A DNA stretch of 64,000 nt. It comes from Pseudomonadota bacterium. GTDB taxonomy: Bacteria; Pseudomonadota; Alphaproteobacteria; Rhodobacterales; Rhodobacteraceae. A program made the position numbers and the translations under genes. The notes beneath the pieces were generated by a model that searched no databases, was not told where the DNA came from, and saw only the letters and a program-made list of their open reading frames with translations. This document shows, piece by piece, positions 54,922-63,697 of the stretch. Within the stretch, counting starts at the first letter, position 1; each line of letters starts with the position of its first letter. The DNA lies in NCBI GenBank assembly GCA_021845805.1, contig JAJZVD010000004.1, positions 44,725 to 108,724 of the forward strand. The letters are read 5' to 3'.

Positions 54922-55446
54922 ATGGCGCTGATCCGCCCCGAGGCCGCCGCGACGCTGGCCCGCTGGCACGAGGTGATGGTGGCTGCCGTCATCGCCACGG
55001 GTGGCCTCTGGGTCGGCACCCGCGGCGGGCTCTTGCTGCCGGTCGTGGGCGGGCTGATCGCGGCGCTGGGCCTTGGCCTCGGCATCGTCGGGCTGCGCCG
55101 GATGCGCTTTGCCCGCGATGGCGGCGATCCCGGAATCGTTCAGGTGGTCGAGGGCCAGATCACCTATTTCGGCCCGTCCGAGGGCGGGTTCGCGGGCCTC
55201 TCGACGATCGACGAGATCGCGCTTCTGACCCGCGGCGGCGCCCGCGTCTGGCGGCTGTCGCAGGCCGAGGGCGACACGCTTTACATTCCCACCGCGGCTT
55301 CGGGCACCGCGGCGCTCTTCGATGCCTTCGCCGAACTGCCCGGGCTTGACAGCGGAATGCTGCTGGCCGCGCTGGATGGCCCGCCCGATCTGCCGCGCAT
55401 CGTCTGGCGCCGCCGCGCCGAAGCCCGGCTGCGCAAGCGGCCTTGA
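54922..55446 (+). CDS. Small two-helix membrane protein, unknown function
   Basis: A 174-residue protein with two membrane helices close together (about residues 15-36 and 38-59) and a cytosolic or periplasmic beta-rich tail of about 110 residues (VEGQITYFGPSEGGFAGLST...). No named family is recognised. ATG at 54922, 3 nt after the rsmE stop, and 63 nt before gshA, in the same direction. Confidence 0.8.
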   Translation: MALIRPEAAATLARWHEVMVAAVIATGGLWVGTRGGLLLPVVGGLIAALGLGLGIVGLRRMRFARDGGDPGIVQVVEGQITYFGPSEGGFAGLSTIDEIALLTRGGARVWRLSQAEGDTLYIPTAASGTAALFDAFAELPGLDSGMLLAALDGPPDLPRIVWRRRAEARLRKRP

Positions 55447-55509
55447 CTCGGCCGCCCCGCCGCTACACCTCTGGCGCCGGACAGTTGCAGAGCGAGACGG
55501 AGCCACCAG

Positions 55510-56874
55510 ATGTCGATCCCTCAATCCGGCGGCGGCCCGATCGAGCACATGGGCCAGCTGGCCGAATACATGGAATCCGGCTGCAAGCCGACCGATCAGT
55601 GGCGCATCGGAACCGAACACGAGAAGTTCGGCTACCTGACCGACAGCCTTCTGCCGGTCCCCTATGACGGCCCGCGCAGCATCCGCGCCCTGATGGAAGG
55701 GCTGCGCGACGGCTTCGGCTGGACCCCGGTCTACGAACGCGACTCGCTGATCGGGCTGACCCGTGACGGCGCCAACATCAGCCTGGAACCCGGCGGCCAG
55801 TTCGAGCTTTCGGGCGCCGCGGTCGACACCCTGCACGACACCTGCGCCGAGTTGCACCAGCACCTGGCCGAGGTGCGCACCGTGGCCGACCGCATGTGCA
55901 TCCGCTTCATGGGCGTGGGCGCCGCCCCGGTCTGGTCCCATGAGCAGATGCCGGTGATGCCCAAGGGCCGCTACCGCCTGATGACCGATTACATGGGCCG
56001 CGTCGGCACCCACGGCACCCAGATGATGTACCGCACCTGCACGGTGCAGGTGAACCTCGACTATGCCAGCGAAGCCGACATGGTGAAGAAGCTGCGCGTG
56101 TCGCTTGCGCTGCAACCGGTCGCCACCGCGCTCTTCGCCTCGTCGCCCTTCTTCGACGGCAAACCCAACGGCCACCGCAGCTGGCGCAGCCGGATCTGGC
56201 GCGGGCTCGACGACAGCCGCACCGGGATGCTGCCCTGGGTGTTCGACGACGGCATGGGCTTCCAGCGCTACGTCGACTGGGTGCTGGATGTGCCGATGTA
56301 CTTCGTCTATCGCAACGGCACCTACATCAACGCGCTGGGCCAGAGCTTCCGCGATTTCCTGAAGGGCGAATTGCCGGCCCTGCCGGGGGAAAAGCCCACG
56401 CTCTCTGACTGGGCCGACCATATGACGACCGTCTTCCCCGAGGCGCGGGTGAAGAAATACATCGAGATGCGCGGCGCCGACGCGGGCGATGCGGCACATC
56501 TGACGGCGCTGCCCGCCTTCTGGGTCGGGCTGATGTACGATCAAGGCGCGCTGGATGCGGCCTGGGATCTGGTCAAGGGCTGGAGCGCGGAAACCCGCGA
56601 GGGCCTGCGCGTTGCGGCCTCGGTCAGCGCGCTGGCGGCCGAGGCGGGCGGCGTGAAGATGCGCGATCTGGCGCGCGAGGTCGTGGCGCTGTCGGAAGCC
56701 GGGCTGAAGGCCCGCGCCCGCGCTGGCGCAGGCCAGGCGGACGAGGCGGGCTATCTTGCCGTCCTGCACGACAGCATCGCCCGCGGCCGGGTTCCGGCCG
56801 ATGACCTGCTGGCGCTCTGGCAGGGCGACTGGGCGGGCGACCTGAACCGCCTTTACGACGCCTGCAGCTACTGA
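55510..56874 (+). CDS. gshA: Glutamate-cysteine ligase (plant/alphaproteobacterial type)
   Basis: First step of glutathione synthesis. 454 residues, of the class seen in alphaproteobacteria and plants, unlike E. coli GshA. WRIGTEHEKFGYL, GANISLEPGGQFELSGA and MMYRTCTVQVNLDYAS give the active site. The mature chain has the conserved Cys residues (e.g. MYRTCTVQV). Its stop abuts the convergent DUF805 stop (no gap). Confidence 0.94.
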   Translation: MSIPQSGGGPIEHMGQLAEYMESGCKPTDQWRIGTEHEKFGYLTDSLLPVPYDGPRSIRALMEGLRDGFGWTPVYERDSLIGLTRDGANISLEPGGQFELSGAAVDTLHDTCAELHQHLAEVRTVADRMCIRFMGVGAAPVWSHEQMPVMPKGRYRLMTDYMGRVGTHGTQMMYRTCTVQVNLDYASEADMVKKLRVSLALQPVATALFASSPFFDGKPNGHRSWRSRIWRGLDDSRTGMLPWVFDDGMGFQRYVDWVLDVPMYFVYRNGTYINALGQSFRDFLKGELPALPGEKPTLSDWADHMTTVFPEARVKKYIEMRGADAGDAAHLTALPAFWVGLMYDQGALDAAWDLVKGWSAETREGLRVAASVSALAAEAGGVKMRDLAREVVALSEAGLKARARAGAGQADEAGYLAVLHDSIARGRVPADDLLALWQGDWAGDLNRLYDACSY

Positions 56875-57282
56875 TCAGGCGGCCGGGGGCGGCCCGAAGG
56901 CGTTCGCCCCCGCATCCCCCGGCTGGGCGGCGAAATAGAGCAGCACCAGCCAGCCCAGCACCGGCACCAGCGCCAGAAGCAGCAGCCAGGCGGTCTTGCC
57001 TGTGTCGTGCAGCCGACGCGACGCCACCGCCAGGTTCGGCAGCAGCAGCGCCAGCCAGACGATCGAGCCCAGAAACCGCGGGTGGTAGTACATCGACATC
57101 GACATGCCCCGGGCATAGGTGTGCACGGCCGTGCCCCCGAACAGGATATGGTCCATCGTGTTCGCCAGGACATGCGCGATGATCCCGAACAGCACGAACC
57201 ACCAGAATTCCGGCCGCGCGGCGCGGCCGCTGAAGGTGGCGTAGTTTGACAGGCAGGTCTTGACGGCGGTCTGGAAATCCAT
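56875..57282 (-). CDS. DUF805 family membrane protein
   Basis: A 135-residue protein of the DUF805 family with four predicted membrane segments. CLSNYATFSGRAARPEFWWF is the family signature; RRLHDTGKTAWLLLLALVPV follows. Function unknown. ATG at 57282; same strand as the plsY operon, 65 nt downstream of it. Confidence 0.88.
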   Translation of the reverse strand: MDFQTAVKTCLSNYATFSGRAARPEFWWFVLFGIIAHVLANTMDHILFGGTAVHTYARGMSMSMYYHPRFLGSIVWLALLLPNLAVASRRLHDTGKTAWLLLLALVPVLGWLVLLYFAAQPGDAGANAFGPPPAA

Positions 57283-57346
57283 GGTCCCCTCCGGGCTGCA
57301 ATGCCCCGAAGGATGAACCTGCCCACCCCGCCTGTCTATGGTCGCG

Positions 57347-57958
57347 TCAGGCCTTCTTCTGCCCGATCTTCGGCTCTGTCCCGGCCTTCAGGCGCATGAT
57401 GTTCGGCCAGTGCCGCAGGTAGATCAGCACCGTCAGCACGACCACCAGGAAGAACATGTGCCCCTGCCCGGCCGGCAGCAGCCACAGGCTGCTGAGCGCC
57501 GCCGACATGAGCGCGGCGACCGAGGAAATCCGCAGCAGCACCGCCACCACCAGCCAGGTCGCGCAGGCGGCCAGCCCCACGGGCCAGCTCAGCGCCAGCA
57601 GGATGCCGAGGAAGGTCGCCACCCCCTTGCCGCCCTTGAACCCCAGATAGACCGGGAAGATATGGCCGAGAAAGGCGAACAGCCCCGCCAGTTGCGCCGC
57701 ATCCTCGCCCAGCGCGGCGCGGCCGATCAGCACCGCCACCGCCCCCTTGGCGGCATCGAGGATCAGCGTGGCCGCCGCAGCGCCCCTGTTGCCGGTGCGC
57801 AGCACATTGGTGGCCCCGATGTTCCCGGAGCCGATCTTGCGCACATCTCCCAGCCCCAGCGCCCGGGTGATCACCAGTCCGAAGGGGATCGACCCCAGCA
57901 GGTAGCCCATGACGGCCACCAGCCCCAGCACGCCCCAGCCATGCGCGATTTCCGGCAT
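57347..57958 (-). CDS. plsY: Acyl-phosphate:glycerol-3-phosphate acyltransferase
   Basis: Makes lysophosphatidic acid from acyl-phosphate at the inner membrane. 203 residues, five or so membrane segments. LLGSIPFGLVITR, GSGNIGATNVLRTGN and GFKGGKGVATFLGI are the three conserved loops of the family. Starts immediately after the pyrC-like gene (no gap). Confidence 0.95.
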   Translation of the reverse strand: MPEIAHGWGVLGLVAVMGYLLGSIPFGLVITRALGLGDVRKIGSGNIGATNVLRTGNRGAAAATLILDAAKGAVAVLIGRAALGEDAAQLAGLFAFLGHIFPVYLGFKGGKGVATFLGILLALSWPVGLAACATWLVVAVLLRISSVAALMSAALSSLWLLPAGQGHMFFLVVVLTVLIYLRHWPNIMRLKAGTEPKIGQKKA

Positions 57959-59239
57959 CTAGCCCTGCTCCCCGTACACCTGCCTGCCGCCCACGAAGGT
58001 CGCCAGCACCTTACCTTCCATCTTCGCCCCGTCAAACGGGGTGTTCTTCGACTTCGACGCCAGCATCGTGAAGCGGTCGAGCACGAAGGGCGCATCGGGG
58101 TCGAAGAGCACGAGATCCGCCGCCGCCCCCACCGACAGCCGCCCCGCGGGCAAGCCCAGCCGCCGCGCGGGGTTCAGGCTCATCGCCCGGAAAAGCTGCG
58201 GCAGGGTCATGGTGCCATCGTGGTAAAGCCGCATCGCGGCGGGCAGAAGGGTCTGCAAGGCGACCGCCCCGGCCGCGGCCTCTTCATAGGGCAGGCGCTT
58301 CGATTCCTCGTCCTGCGGCGTGTGCATGGAACAGAGGATGTCGATCAGCCCGCTGGCCAGCGCCTGCGCCACCGCGATCCGGTCATCCTCGCTGCGCAGG
58401 GGCGGCGTCAGCTTGAAGAAGGTGCGATAGTCGCCCACGTCGAATTCGTTCAGCGTGACATGGTGGATCGACACCCCCGCCGTCACGTCCAGCCCGTTGG
58501 CCTTGGCCCGTTCCAGCGCAGGCAAGGTGCGCGCGCAGGTGATCTGGTCGGCGTGGTAGCGCGCGCCCGTCATCTCGACCAGCGCCATGTCGCGGTCAAA
58601 GCCCATCCGCTCGGCCATGGCCGAGACGCCGGGCAGGCCCTTGAGGCTGGCAAACTTGCCGCTTGTCACCGCGGCGCCCTTTGACAGACCGGGGTCCTGC
58701 GGATGCCCGATCACCAGCGCGCCGAGGCTTCTGGCATAGCTGAGGCAGCGCGACAGCACCTTGGTATCGCTGACCACCCGGTCGCAGTCGGTGAAGGCCA
58801 CGGCCCCCGCATCCAGCAGGAAGCCGATCTCGGTCATCTCGCGGCCCGCGCGGCCCTTGGTCAGGGCGGCCATGTGGCGGATGCGCACCGGGCTTGCCTC
58901 GGCCGCCCGGCGGGTGACGAATTCCAGCGTTTCGGGGCTGTCGATCGGGGGCTCGGTATCCGGCCGGGTGATGATGGTGGTCACCCCGCCCGCCGCGGCT
59001 GCGAGGCCAGCAGAGCGGAAGCTTTCCTTGTGCCGCTCGCCCGGCTCGCCCACCTTGACGCCCAGATCCACGATCCCGGGTGCCAGCACCTTGCCGGCGC
59101 AGTCGATGACGCGGCCTTCGGGGGCCACATCGCCCAGCGCCGCGATCCTGCCGCCCGTCACCCGCAGGCTTCCCGTCGTCTCGGTCAGCCCCTCGGGGTC
59201 GATCAGCCGCGCGTTGGTGAACGTGATTGTATCGCTCAT
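57959..59239 (-). CDS. Dihydroorotase homologue lacking catalytic residues (PyrC-like, probably non-catalytic)
   Basis: A 426-residue amidohydrolase-fold protein of the class I dihydroorotase type. Active enzymes have Asp-x-His-x-His early in the chain; here the site reads DLGVKVGEPGERHK (about residues 58-71), so both His ligands are lost. The catalytic Asp of the TDHAP motif is replaced by Met (CSMHTPQD, Met305). A third ligand position reads GARYHADQITC rather than the usual HxxHVST. GHPQD (His179) remains. The overall fold (GLAAAAGGVTTIITRPDTEP, PYEEAAAGAVALQTLLPA) is intact. Non-catalytic dihydroorotase homologues (PyrC'/PyrX) that support aspartate carbamoyltransferase are known; this fits beside pyrB. 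It overlaps the upstream gene (ATGA at 59236-59239). Confidence 0.9.
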   Translation of the reverse strand: MSDTITFTNARLIDPEGLTETTGSLRVTGGRIAALGDVAPEGRVIDCAGKVLAPGIVDLGVKVGEPGERHKESFRSAGLAAAAGGVTTIITRPDTEPPIDSPETLEFVTRRAAEASPVRIRHMAALTKGRAGREMTEIGFLLDAGAVAFTDCDRVVSDTKVLSRCLSYARSLGALVIGHPQDPGLSKGAAVTSGKFASLKGLPGVSAMAERMGFDRDMALVEMTGARYHADQITCARTLPALERAKANGLDVTAGVSIHHVTLNEFDVGDYRTFFKLTPPLRSEDDRIAVAQALASGLIDILCSMHTPQDEESKRLPYEEAAAGAVALQTLLPAAMRLYHDGTMTLPQLFRAMSLNPARRLGLPAGRLSVGAAADLVLFDPDAPFVLDRFTMLASKSKNTPFDGAKMEGKVLATFVGGRQVYGEQG

Positions 59240-59754
59240 GCCGTCCCCGCCTTCACCCGTTCCATCAGCGCCAGCACCGCCTGCCCGTCGGCCAGCCCGT
59301 CAAAGCTGGCCCGCGGGGCGTTCAGCGCCGTGCGCGAGCCGCGAAACCCCACGCTTTGCAGCGGCCCGTCCACCAGATCGACCACGGTCGAGGCGTCGAT
59401 CGGAAAGGCCCGCAGCCGCCGCCGCCCGAAGGCCGCCGTGGCGATGAAGGCCCGCCGGTTGGTCAGGCTGTAGGTCGTGTGCCGCCGCACCCACGCATCC
59501 AGAAAGAACCGCCCCCCGGCCAGGTTCAACCCGAGCCCCAGAAAGGCGAGTCCGGCCACCGGAAAGAGGATGCCCAGCGGCCCCGAGGCCACCGCCCCCA
59601 GCCCCTGCCAGGTAAAGAACAGCGCAAACCCCGCCACCGCCAGCCCGAAGACCGTGGTGCCCGGCGCGAACCCGTCGAAGCGCAACCCCGGATCGGGCCG
59701 CCCCTGCCAGACCACCCGCTCGCCGGGTTCAAGATAGCCCTGCCAGCCATCCAT
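59236..59754 (-). CDS. PH-like domain membrane protein inside the pyr operon
   Basis: A 172-residue protein, ATG at 59754, overlapping pyrB (TGATG) and the pyrC-like gene (ATGA). Two adjacent hydrophobic segments (about residues 34-55 and 61-85) are followed by a basic region and a beta-rich part (TTYSLTNRRAFIATAAFGRR, FPIDASTVVDLVDGPLQSVG) of the bacterial PH-domain type. Its position between two pyrimidine genes is unusual. Function unknown; a regulatory or membrane-linking role is only a guess. Confidence 0.75.
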   Translation of the reverse strand: MDGWQGYLEPGERVVWQGRPDPGLRFDGFAPGTTVFGLAVAGFALFFTWQGLGAVASGPLGILFPVAGLAFLGLGLNLAGGRFFLDAWVRRHTTYSLTNRRAFIATAAFGRRRLRAFPIDASTVVDLVDGPLQSVGFRGSRTALNAPRASFDGLADGQAVLALMERVKAGTA

Positions 59755-60716
59755 CACGCCATCACCCCGGCTGCCTGCCGCCCGCGTTCGGCCTTCAGGT
59801 TGCGCGCCAGCAGGTCCATCGCCGCCATGCGCACGGCCACGCCCATTTCCACCTGTTCCTGAATGACGCTGCGGTTGATGTCGTCGGCGATCTCGCCGTC
59901 GATCTCCACCCCGCGGTTCATCGGGCCCGGGTGCATCACGATGGCGTCGGGCTTGGCATAGGCCAGCTTTTCCGCGTCCAGCCCATAGCGGTGGTAATAT
60001 TCGCGTTCCGAGGGGATGAAGCCGCCATCCATCCGTTCCTTCTGAAGGCGCAGCATCATCACCACGTCGGCGCCTTCCAGCCCCGCCTTCATGTCGTCAT
60101 AGACCTCGACGCCCAGTTCCCCCACGCCCGCGGGCATCAGCGTGGGCGGCCCGATCAGCCGCAGCCGGTTTTCCATCTTGCCCAGCAAGAGCAGGTTCGA
60201 CCGCGCCACCCGGCTGTGCGCGATGTCACCGCAGATCGCCACCACCAGCCGTTGCAGCCGCCCCTTGCGCCGGCGGATCGTCAGCGCGTCCAGGAGCGCC
60301 TGCGTCGGGTGTTCGTGCTTGCCGTCGCCCGCGTTCAGCACCGCGCAATTCACCTTCTGGGCCAGCAGGTTCACCGCGCCAGAGTGCGGGTGCCGGACCA
60401 CCAGCAGATCGGGGTGCATGGCATTCAGCGTCAGCGCGGTGTCGATCAGGGTCTCGCCCTTCTTCACCGACGACTGCGACACCGCCATGTTCATCACATC
60501 GGCCCCCAGCCGCTTGCCCGCCAGTTCGAAACTGGCCTGCGTACGGGTCGAGTTTTCGAAGAACATGTTGATCTGGGTCATCCCCGCCAGCGCATCGGTG
60601 CGCTTGATGGTGCGGCGGTTCAGCTCGACATAGGTGTCCGCCAGATCGAGCAGGGTGCGAATCTCGTCGGGGGCCAGATGCTCGATGCCAAGAAGGTGTC
60701 GCGCGCGGAACGTCAT
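59754..60716 (-). CDS. pyrB: Aspartate carbamoyltransferase catalytic subunit
   Basis: Forms carbamoyl-aspartate, the committed step of pyrimidine synthesis. 320 residues. The carbamoyl-phosphate site [29 protein letters not shown] and the Asp-loop/C-terminal [13 protein letters not shown] are complete, so it should be active. First gene of the pyrB-PH-pyrC-like-plsY operon. No pyrI is seen. ATG at 60716, divergent from the uracil-DNA glycosylase. Confidence 0.97.
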   Translation of the reverse strand: MTFRARHLLGIEHLAPDEIRTLLDLADTYVELNRRTIKRTDALAGMTQINMFFENSTRTQASFELAGKRLGADVMNMAVSQSSVKKGETLIDTALTLNAMHPDLLVVRHPHSGAVNLLAQKVNCAVLNAGDGKHEHPTQALLDALTIRRRKGRLQRLVVAICGDIAHSRVARSNLLLLGKMENRLRLIGPPTLMPAGVGELGVEVYDDMKAGLEGADVVMMLRLQKERMDGGFIPSEREYYHRYGLDAEKLAYAKPDAIVMHPGPMNRGVEIDGEIADDINRSVIQEQVEMGVAVRMAAMDLLARNLKAERGRQAAGVMA

Positions 60717-60819
60717 GGGCCCCTCCGATGTTTGGGCGCTTATAGGAAGGCCGCGCCCGCCGGGCAAGACCAGGCTGCCCCCCGTTTCCTTTCCGGGCCC
60801 GAGCGCCTAACCTTGCGCC

Positions 60820-61629
60820 ATGCAGACCGCCCTCGACTCGCACGCCGCCCTAGCCGCCCTCGCCTGGCAGATCGAGCTTGGCGCCGACGAGGCCATCGGC
60901 GATGCGCCGGTGGACCGCTTCGCGCTGGCCGAGGCCGAGGCGGCCGCCGCGGCTGCCCCCGCGGCCGAGGCGCCCCGTGCCCGCCCGGCCGCGCCCCCGC
61001 CGCCGCCCGCCGCGCCGAAGGTTGACCCCGCCGACGTGGCCCGCGCCGCCGCAGCCGTTGCCCGCACGCTCGACGACCTGCGCGCGGCGGTGGCGGAATT
61101 CGATCTGTGCGATCTGAAGAAGGGGGCCCGAACCACCGTCTTTGCCGATGGCAACCCGGCCGCCCGCGTGATGATCCTGGGCGAGGCGCCGGGCCGCGAC
61201 GAGGACATGGAGGGTCTGCCCTTCGTCGGCCGGGCCGGGCAGTTGCTGGACCGGATGCTGGCGGCCATCGGCCTGTCGCGCCGCTCGCCCGACAGCGAGA
61301 CCGCGGCCTATATCTCGAACGTCATGTTCTGGCGCCCCCCCGGCAACCGCGAGCCGACGCCCGAGGAACTGGCGATGGTGCTGCCCTTCACCCTGCGCCA
61401 CATCGAACTGGTGCGCCCCCAGGTCCTCGTGCTGATGGGCAACACGCCCTGCGGGGCGCTGCTGGGCCGCCGCGGCATCCTGCGGCTGCGCGGCCAGTGG
61501 ACGCAGGCGCAGGGGTTGCCCGTGCTGCCGATGGCCCACCCGGCCTATCTTCTGCGCAACCCGGCCGCCAAGCGCGAGGCCTGGGCCGACCTGCTGGAAC
61601 TGCAGGCCAAACTTCGGAGCCTGACATGA
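60820..61629 (+). CDS. Uracil-DNA glycosylase, family 4-like, Fe-S cysteines mostly absent
   Basis: Removes uracil from DNA. 269 residues with a long Ala/Pro-rich N-terminal extension (about 1-80). Motif A is LGEAPGRDEDMEGLPFVGRAGQLL and motif B is AHPAYLLRNPAAKR, both of the family 4/5 type. The four Cys of the usual [4Fe-4S] cluster are not all there: only DLCDLKKG and NTPCGALLG carry Cys. Either an iron-sulfur-free variant or an alphaproteobacterial subgroup. Overlaps moaB by 4 nt (ATGA). Confidence 0.86.
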   Translation: MQTALDSHAALAALAWQIELGADEAIGDAPVDRFALAEAEAAAAAAPAAEAPRARPAAPPPPPAAPKVDPADVARAAAAVARTLDDLRAAVAEFDLCDLKKGARTTVFADGNPAARVMILGEAPGRDEDMEGLPFVGRAGQLLDRMLAAIGLSRRSPDSETAAYISNVMFWRPPGNREPTPEELAMVLPFTLRHIELVRPQVLVLMGNTPCGALLGRRGILRLRGQWTQAQGLPVLPMAHPAYLLRNPAAKREAWADLLELQAKLRSLT

Positions 61630-62168
61630 GCCGCATCGACGAAACCCGCCCCTTCCTGCCCAGTCGCATCGCGGTGCTCACCGTGTCGGACACCCGTACG
61701 CCCGCCGATGACCGCTCGGGCGACACGCTGGTGGAACGGCTGACCGCCGCGGGCCACACGCTGGCCGCCCGCGCCATCGAACAGGACGACCGCGCCGCCA
61801 TCGCCGCGCGCCTGCGCGGATGGGTCGCCGATCCGGGGGTGGATGTGATCCTGTCGACCGGCGGCACCGGCCTGACCGGGCGCGACGTGACGGTCGAGGC
61901 CCATCGCGACGTCTACGAGAAAGAGATCGAGGCCTTCGCCACCGTCTTCACCATGGTGTCCATGCAGAAGATCGGCACCAGCGCGGTGCAGTCGCGCGCC
62001 ACGGGGGGCGTGGCGGGGGGCACCTATCTTTTCGCCCTGCCCGGAAGCCCCGGCGCCTGCCGGGATGCCTGGGACGAGATCCTGAAATGGCAGCTGGACT
62101 ACCGCCACCGGCCCTGCAATTTCGTGGAGATCATGCCCCGGCTGGACGAACACCTGCGGCGGAAGTAG
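61626..62168 (+). CDS. moaB: Molybdenum cofactor biosynthesis protein MoaB/Mog type
   Basis: A 180-residue MogA/MoaB-fold protein, probably involved in molybdopterin adenylation or binding. IAVLTVSDTRTPADDRSGDT, ILSTGGTGLTGRDVTVEA and ALPGSPGACRDAWDEIL are the conserved parts. Translationally coupled to the uracil-DNA glycosylase (ATGA at 61626-61629). Complements moaD/moaE at 49.4 kb. Confidence 0.94.
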   Translation: MSRIDETRPFLPSRIAVLTVSDTRTPADDRSGDTLVERLTAAGHTLAARAIEQDDRAAIAARLRGWVADPGVDVILSTGGTGLTGRDVTVEAHRDVYEKEIEAFATVFTMVSMQKIGTSAVQSRATGGVAGGTYLFALPGSPGACRDAWDEILKWQLDYRHRPCNFVEIMPRLDEHLRRK

Positions 62169-62192
62169 CGCGGCGGCCCAGCCCGGCACGCC

Positions 62193-63005
62193 TTACCCGG
62201 CCGGACAGCCGTGCAGTTCCACCGCGCGATCCTGCCCCAGCACAGTGATCGTCAGCTTCGAGCGGTCGAGCACGAAGGGCGCCGCCTCGGCGGGAACAAG
62301 ATCCGCCCCCGCCACCAGATCGCTGCCTTCGCGGGTGGTGCCGGTGGCCCCGACCCAGATCGCCGGATCGGCGGTTTCGAACAGCGCGGTTTCCTGCCCC
62401 CCCTGCGGCGGCAGGGCGATCCGCGCGGTCAGGTGAACCCCGTCCTTGATCGGGCTGACGCTGCAGGTGAACCCCGTCACCCCCGCCTTCCCGGCCGGGG
62501 CCGGCACCTCGGCCAGCGCCGTCTGGATCACCGGGTTCGGCGCCCCGGCCCCATCCAGCACCGCGCTCAGCGTCAGTCGCACGGGCATGCAGATGTCGTT
62601 GCAGACCCCGATATCCACCGTGGCCTTCACCGTCACCGGCTGGCCCGGTGCCCTGGGCGTGAACTCGATGGGCAGCACGAGGTCGTGCATGTAGCCCACG
62701 CTTTCCATCCCGTTCACGTCGAACACGGTCGGCCGCGGCCAGTGGAAGGCAACCTTTTCCAGGTTCTGCGACCCCGACCAGTCGAAGGCCGGCGGAACGC
62801 CCGCATCCCCCGGCGACCGCCAGTAGGTCTTCCAGTGGTCCGCGAGGTGCAGATGCAGCGCGGCCATCCGGGTGCCCTCGGGCGTCTGCCAGCCGGGCAG
62901 CACCTCGGCCTGCACCACCTCGTCAGGCGAAAGCGGCGCCGCGGCGGCGCCAAGCGGGGCCAGAAGCAGCGTGGCCAGGGCGGCGGCAAGGATCGGACGG
63001 GTCAT
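62193..63005 (-). CDS. Stand-alone DsbD N-terminal-domain-like protein
   Basis: A 270-residue exported protein with a signal peptide (MTRPILAAALATLLLAPLGA). It resembles the periplasmic N-terminal domain of the disulfide reductase DsbD, including Cys pair GVCNDICMPVRL, but lacks the membrane and thioredoxin parts. It might take electrons from a separate CcdA-like partner. ATGs at 63005 and 63008 are adjacent. Divergent from algH. Confidence 0.82.
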   Translation of the reverse strand: MTRPILAAALATLLLAPLGAAAAPLSPDEVVQAEVLPGWQTPEGTRMAALHLHLADHWKTYWRSPGDAGVPPAFDWSGSQNLEKVAFHWPRPTVFDVNGMESVGYMHDLVLPIEFTPRAPGQPVTVKATVDIGVCNDICMPVRLTLSAVLDGAGAPNPVIQTALAEVPAPAGKAGVTGFTCSVSPIKDGVHLTARIALPPQGGQETALFETADPAIWVGATGTTREGSDLVAGADLVPAEAAPFVLDRSKLTITVLGQDRAVELHGCPAG

Positions 63006-63121
63006 CATCCGCGCAGCATAGGGATCCGCGTTGCAACAGGAAGTCACGATGTGGCGAAACATCGCCGGGCCGCTCTTGCGCGCCCCTTGCGCCGGGGTCT
63101 GGCGCCACCCATCCTTGCGCC

Positions 63122-63697
63122 ATGAGCCGTTCCGCCGAATCCATGAACCTGACAGGCAAGTTCCTGATCGCCATGCCCGGCATGGGCGACCCGCGCTTTG
63201 AAAAGGCGCTGATCCTCGTCTGTGCCCATTCCGCCGACGGCGCGATGGGGCTGATCGTGAACAAGCCGATGCGCGAGCCGGGCTTTCCCCGCCTGCTGGA
63301 ACAGCTGGGCATCACCCCCGGCCCCGCCTGCGCCAGCGTGCCGGTGATGTTCGGCGGCCCGGTCGAGGGCGGCCGCGGCTTCGTGCTGCATTCGCCCGAT
63401 TACGCGGCCGAGGACGGCACGCTGGCGATCGCCGAACGCTTCGGCATGACCGCAACGCTCCAGGTTCTGGAGGATATGGCGAACGGAACCGGGCCGGATG
63501 AGGCCTTGCTGGCCCTTGGGTATTCCGGCTGGGGCCCGGGCCAGCTGGAATCCGAGATCGGCCAGAACGGCTGGCTCAGCTGCGATGCCCGCACCGAGAT
63601 CGTGTTTTCCCGCGATGCGTCGGGCAAATGGGAACGCGCGCTGAAGACACTGGGGGTCGATGCGCTGACGCTGTCGGCTACCGCGGGGCGGGCCTGA
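63122..63697 (+). CDS. YqgE/AlgH family protein (UPF0301)
   Basis: A 191-residue protein of the UPF0301 family: LTGKFLIAMPGMGDPRFEKA, GLIVNKPMREPGF, FGGPVEGGRGFVLHS and SGWGPGQLESEIGQNGWLSC are characteristic. The role is unknown despite the alginate-linked name. ATG at 63122; convergent on tsaC. Confidence 0.94.
   Translation: MSRSAESMNLTGKFLIAMPGMGDPRFEKALILVCAHSADGAMGLIVNKPMREPGFPRLLEQLGITPGPACASVPVMFGGPVEGGRGFVLHSPDYAAEDGTLAIAERFGMTATLQVLEDMANGTGPDEALLALGYSGWGPGQLESEIGQNGWLSCDARTEIVFSRDASGKWERALKTLGVDALTLSATAGRA

Noticed and set aside
57959..59239. Hydantoinase or another amidohydrolase instead of a dihydroorotase homologue
   Set aside because: The order of conserved blocks and the position beside pyrB fit the dihydroorotase class; hydantoinases also require the His ligands that are missing here.
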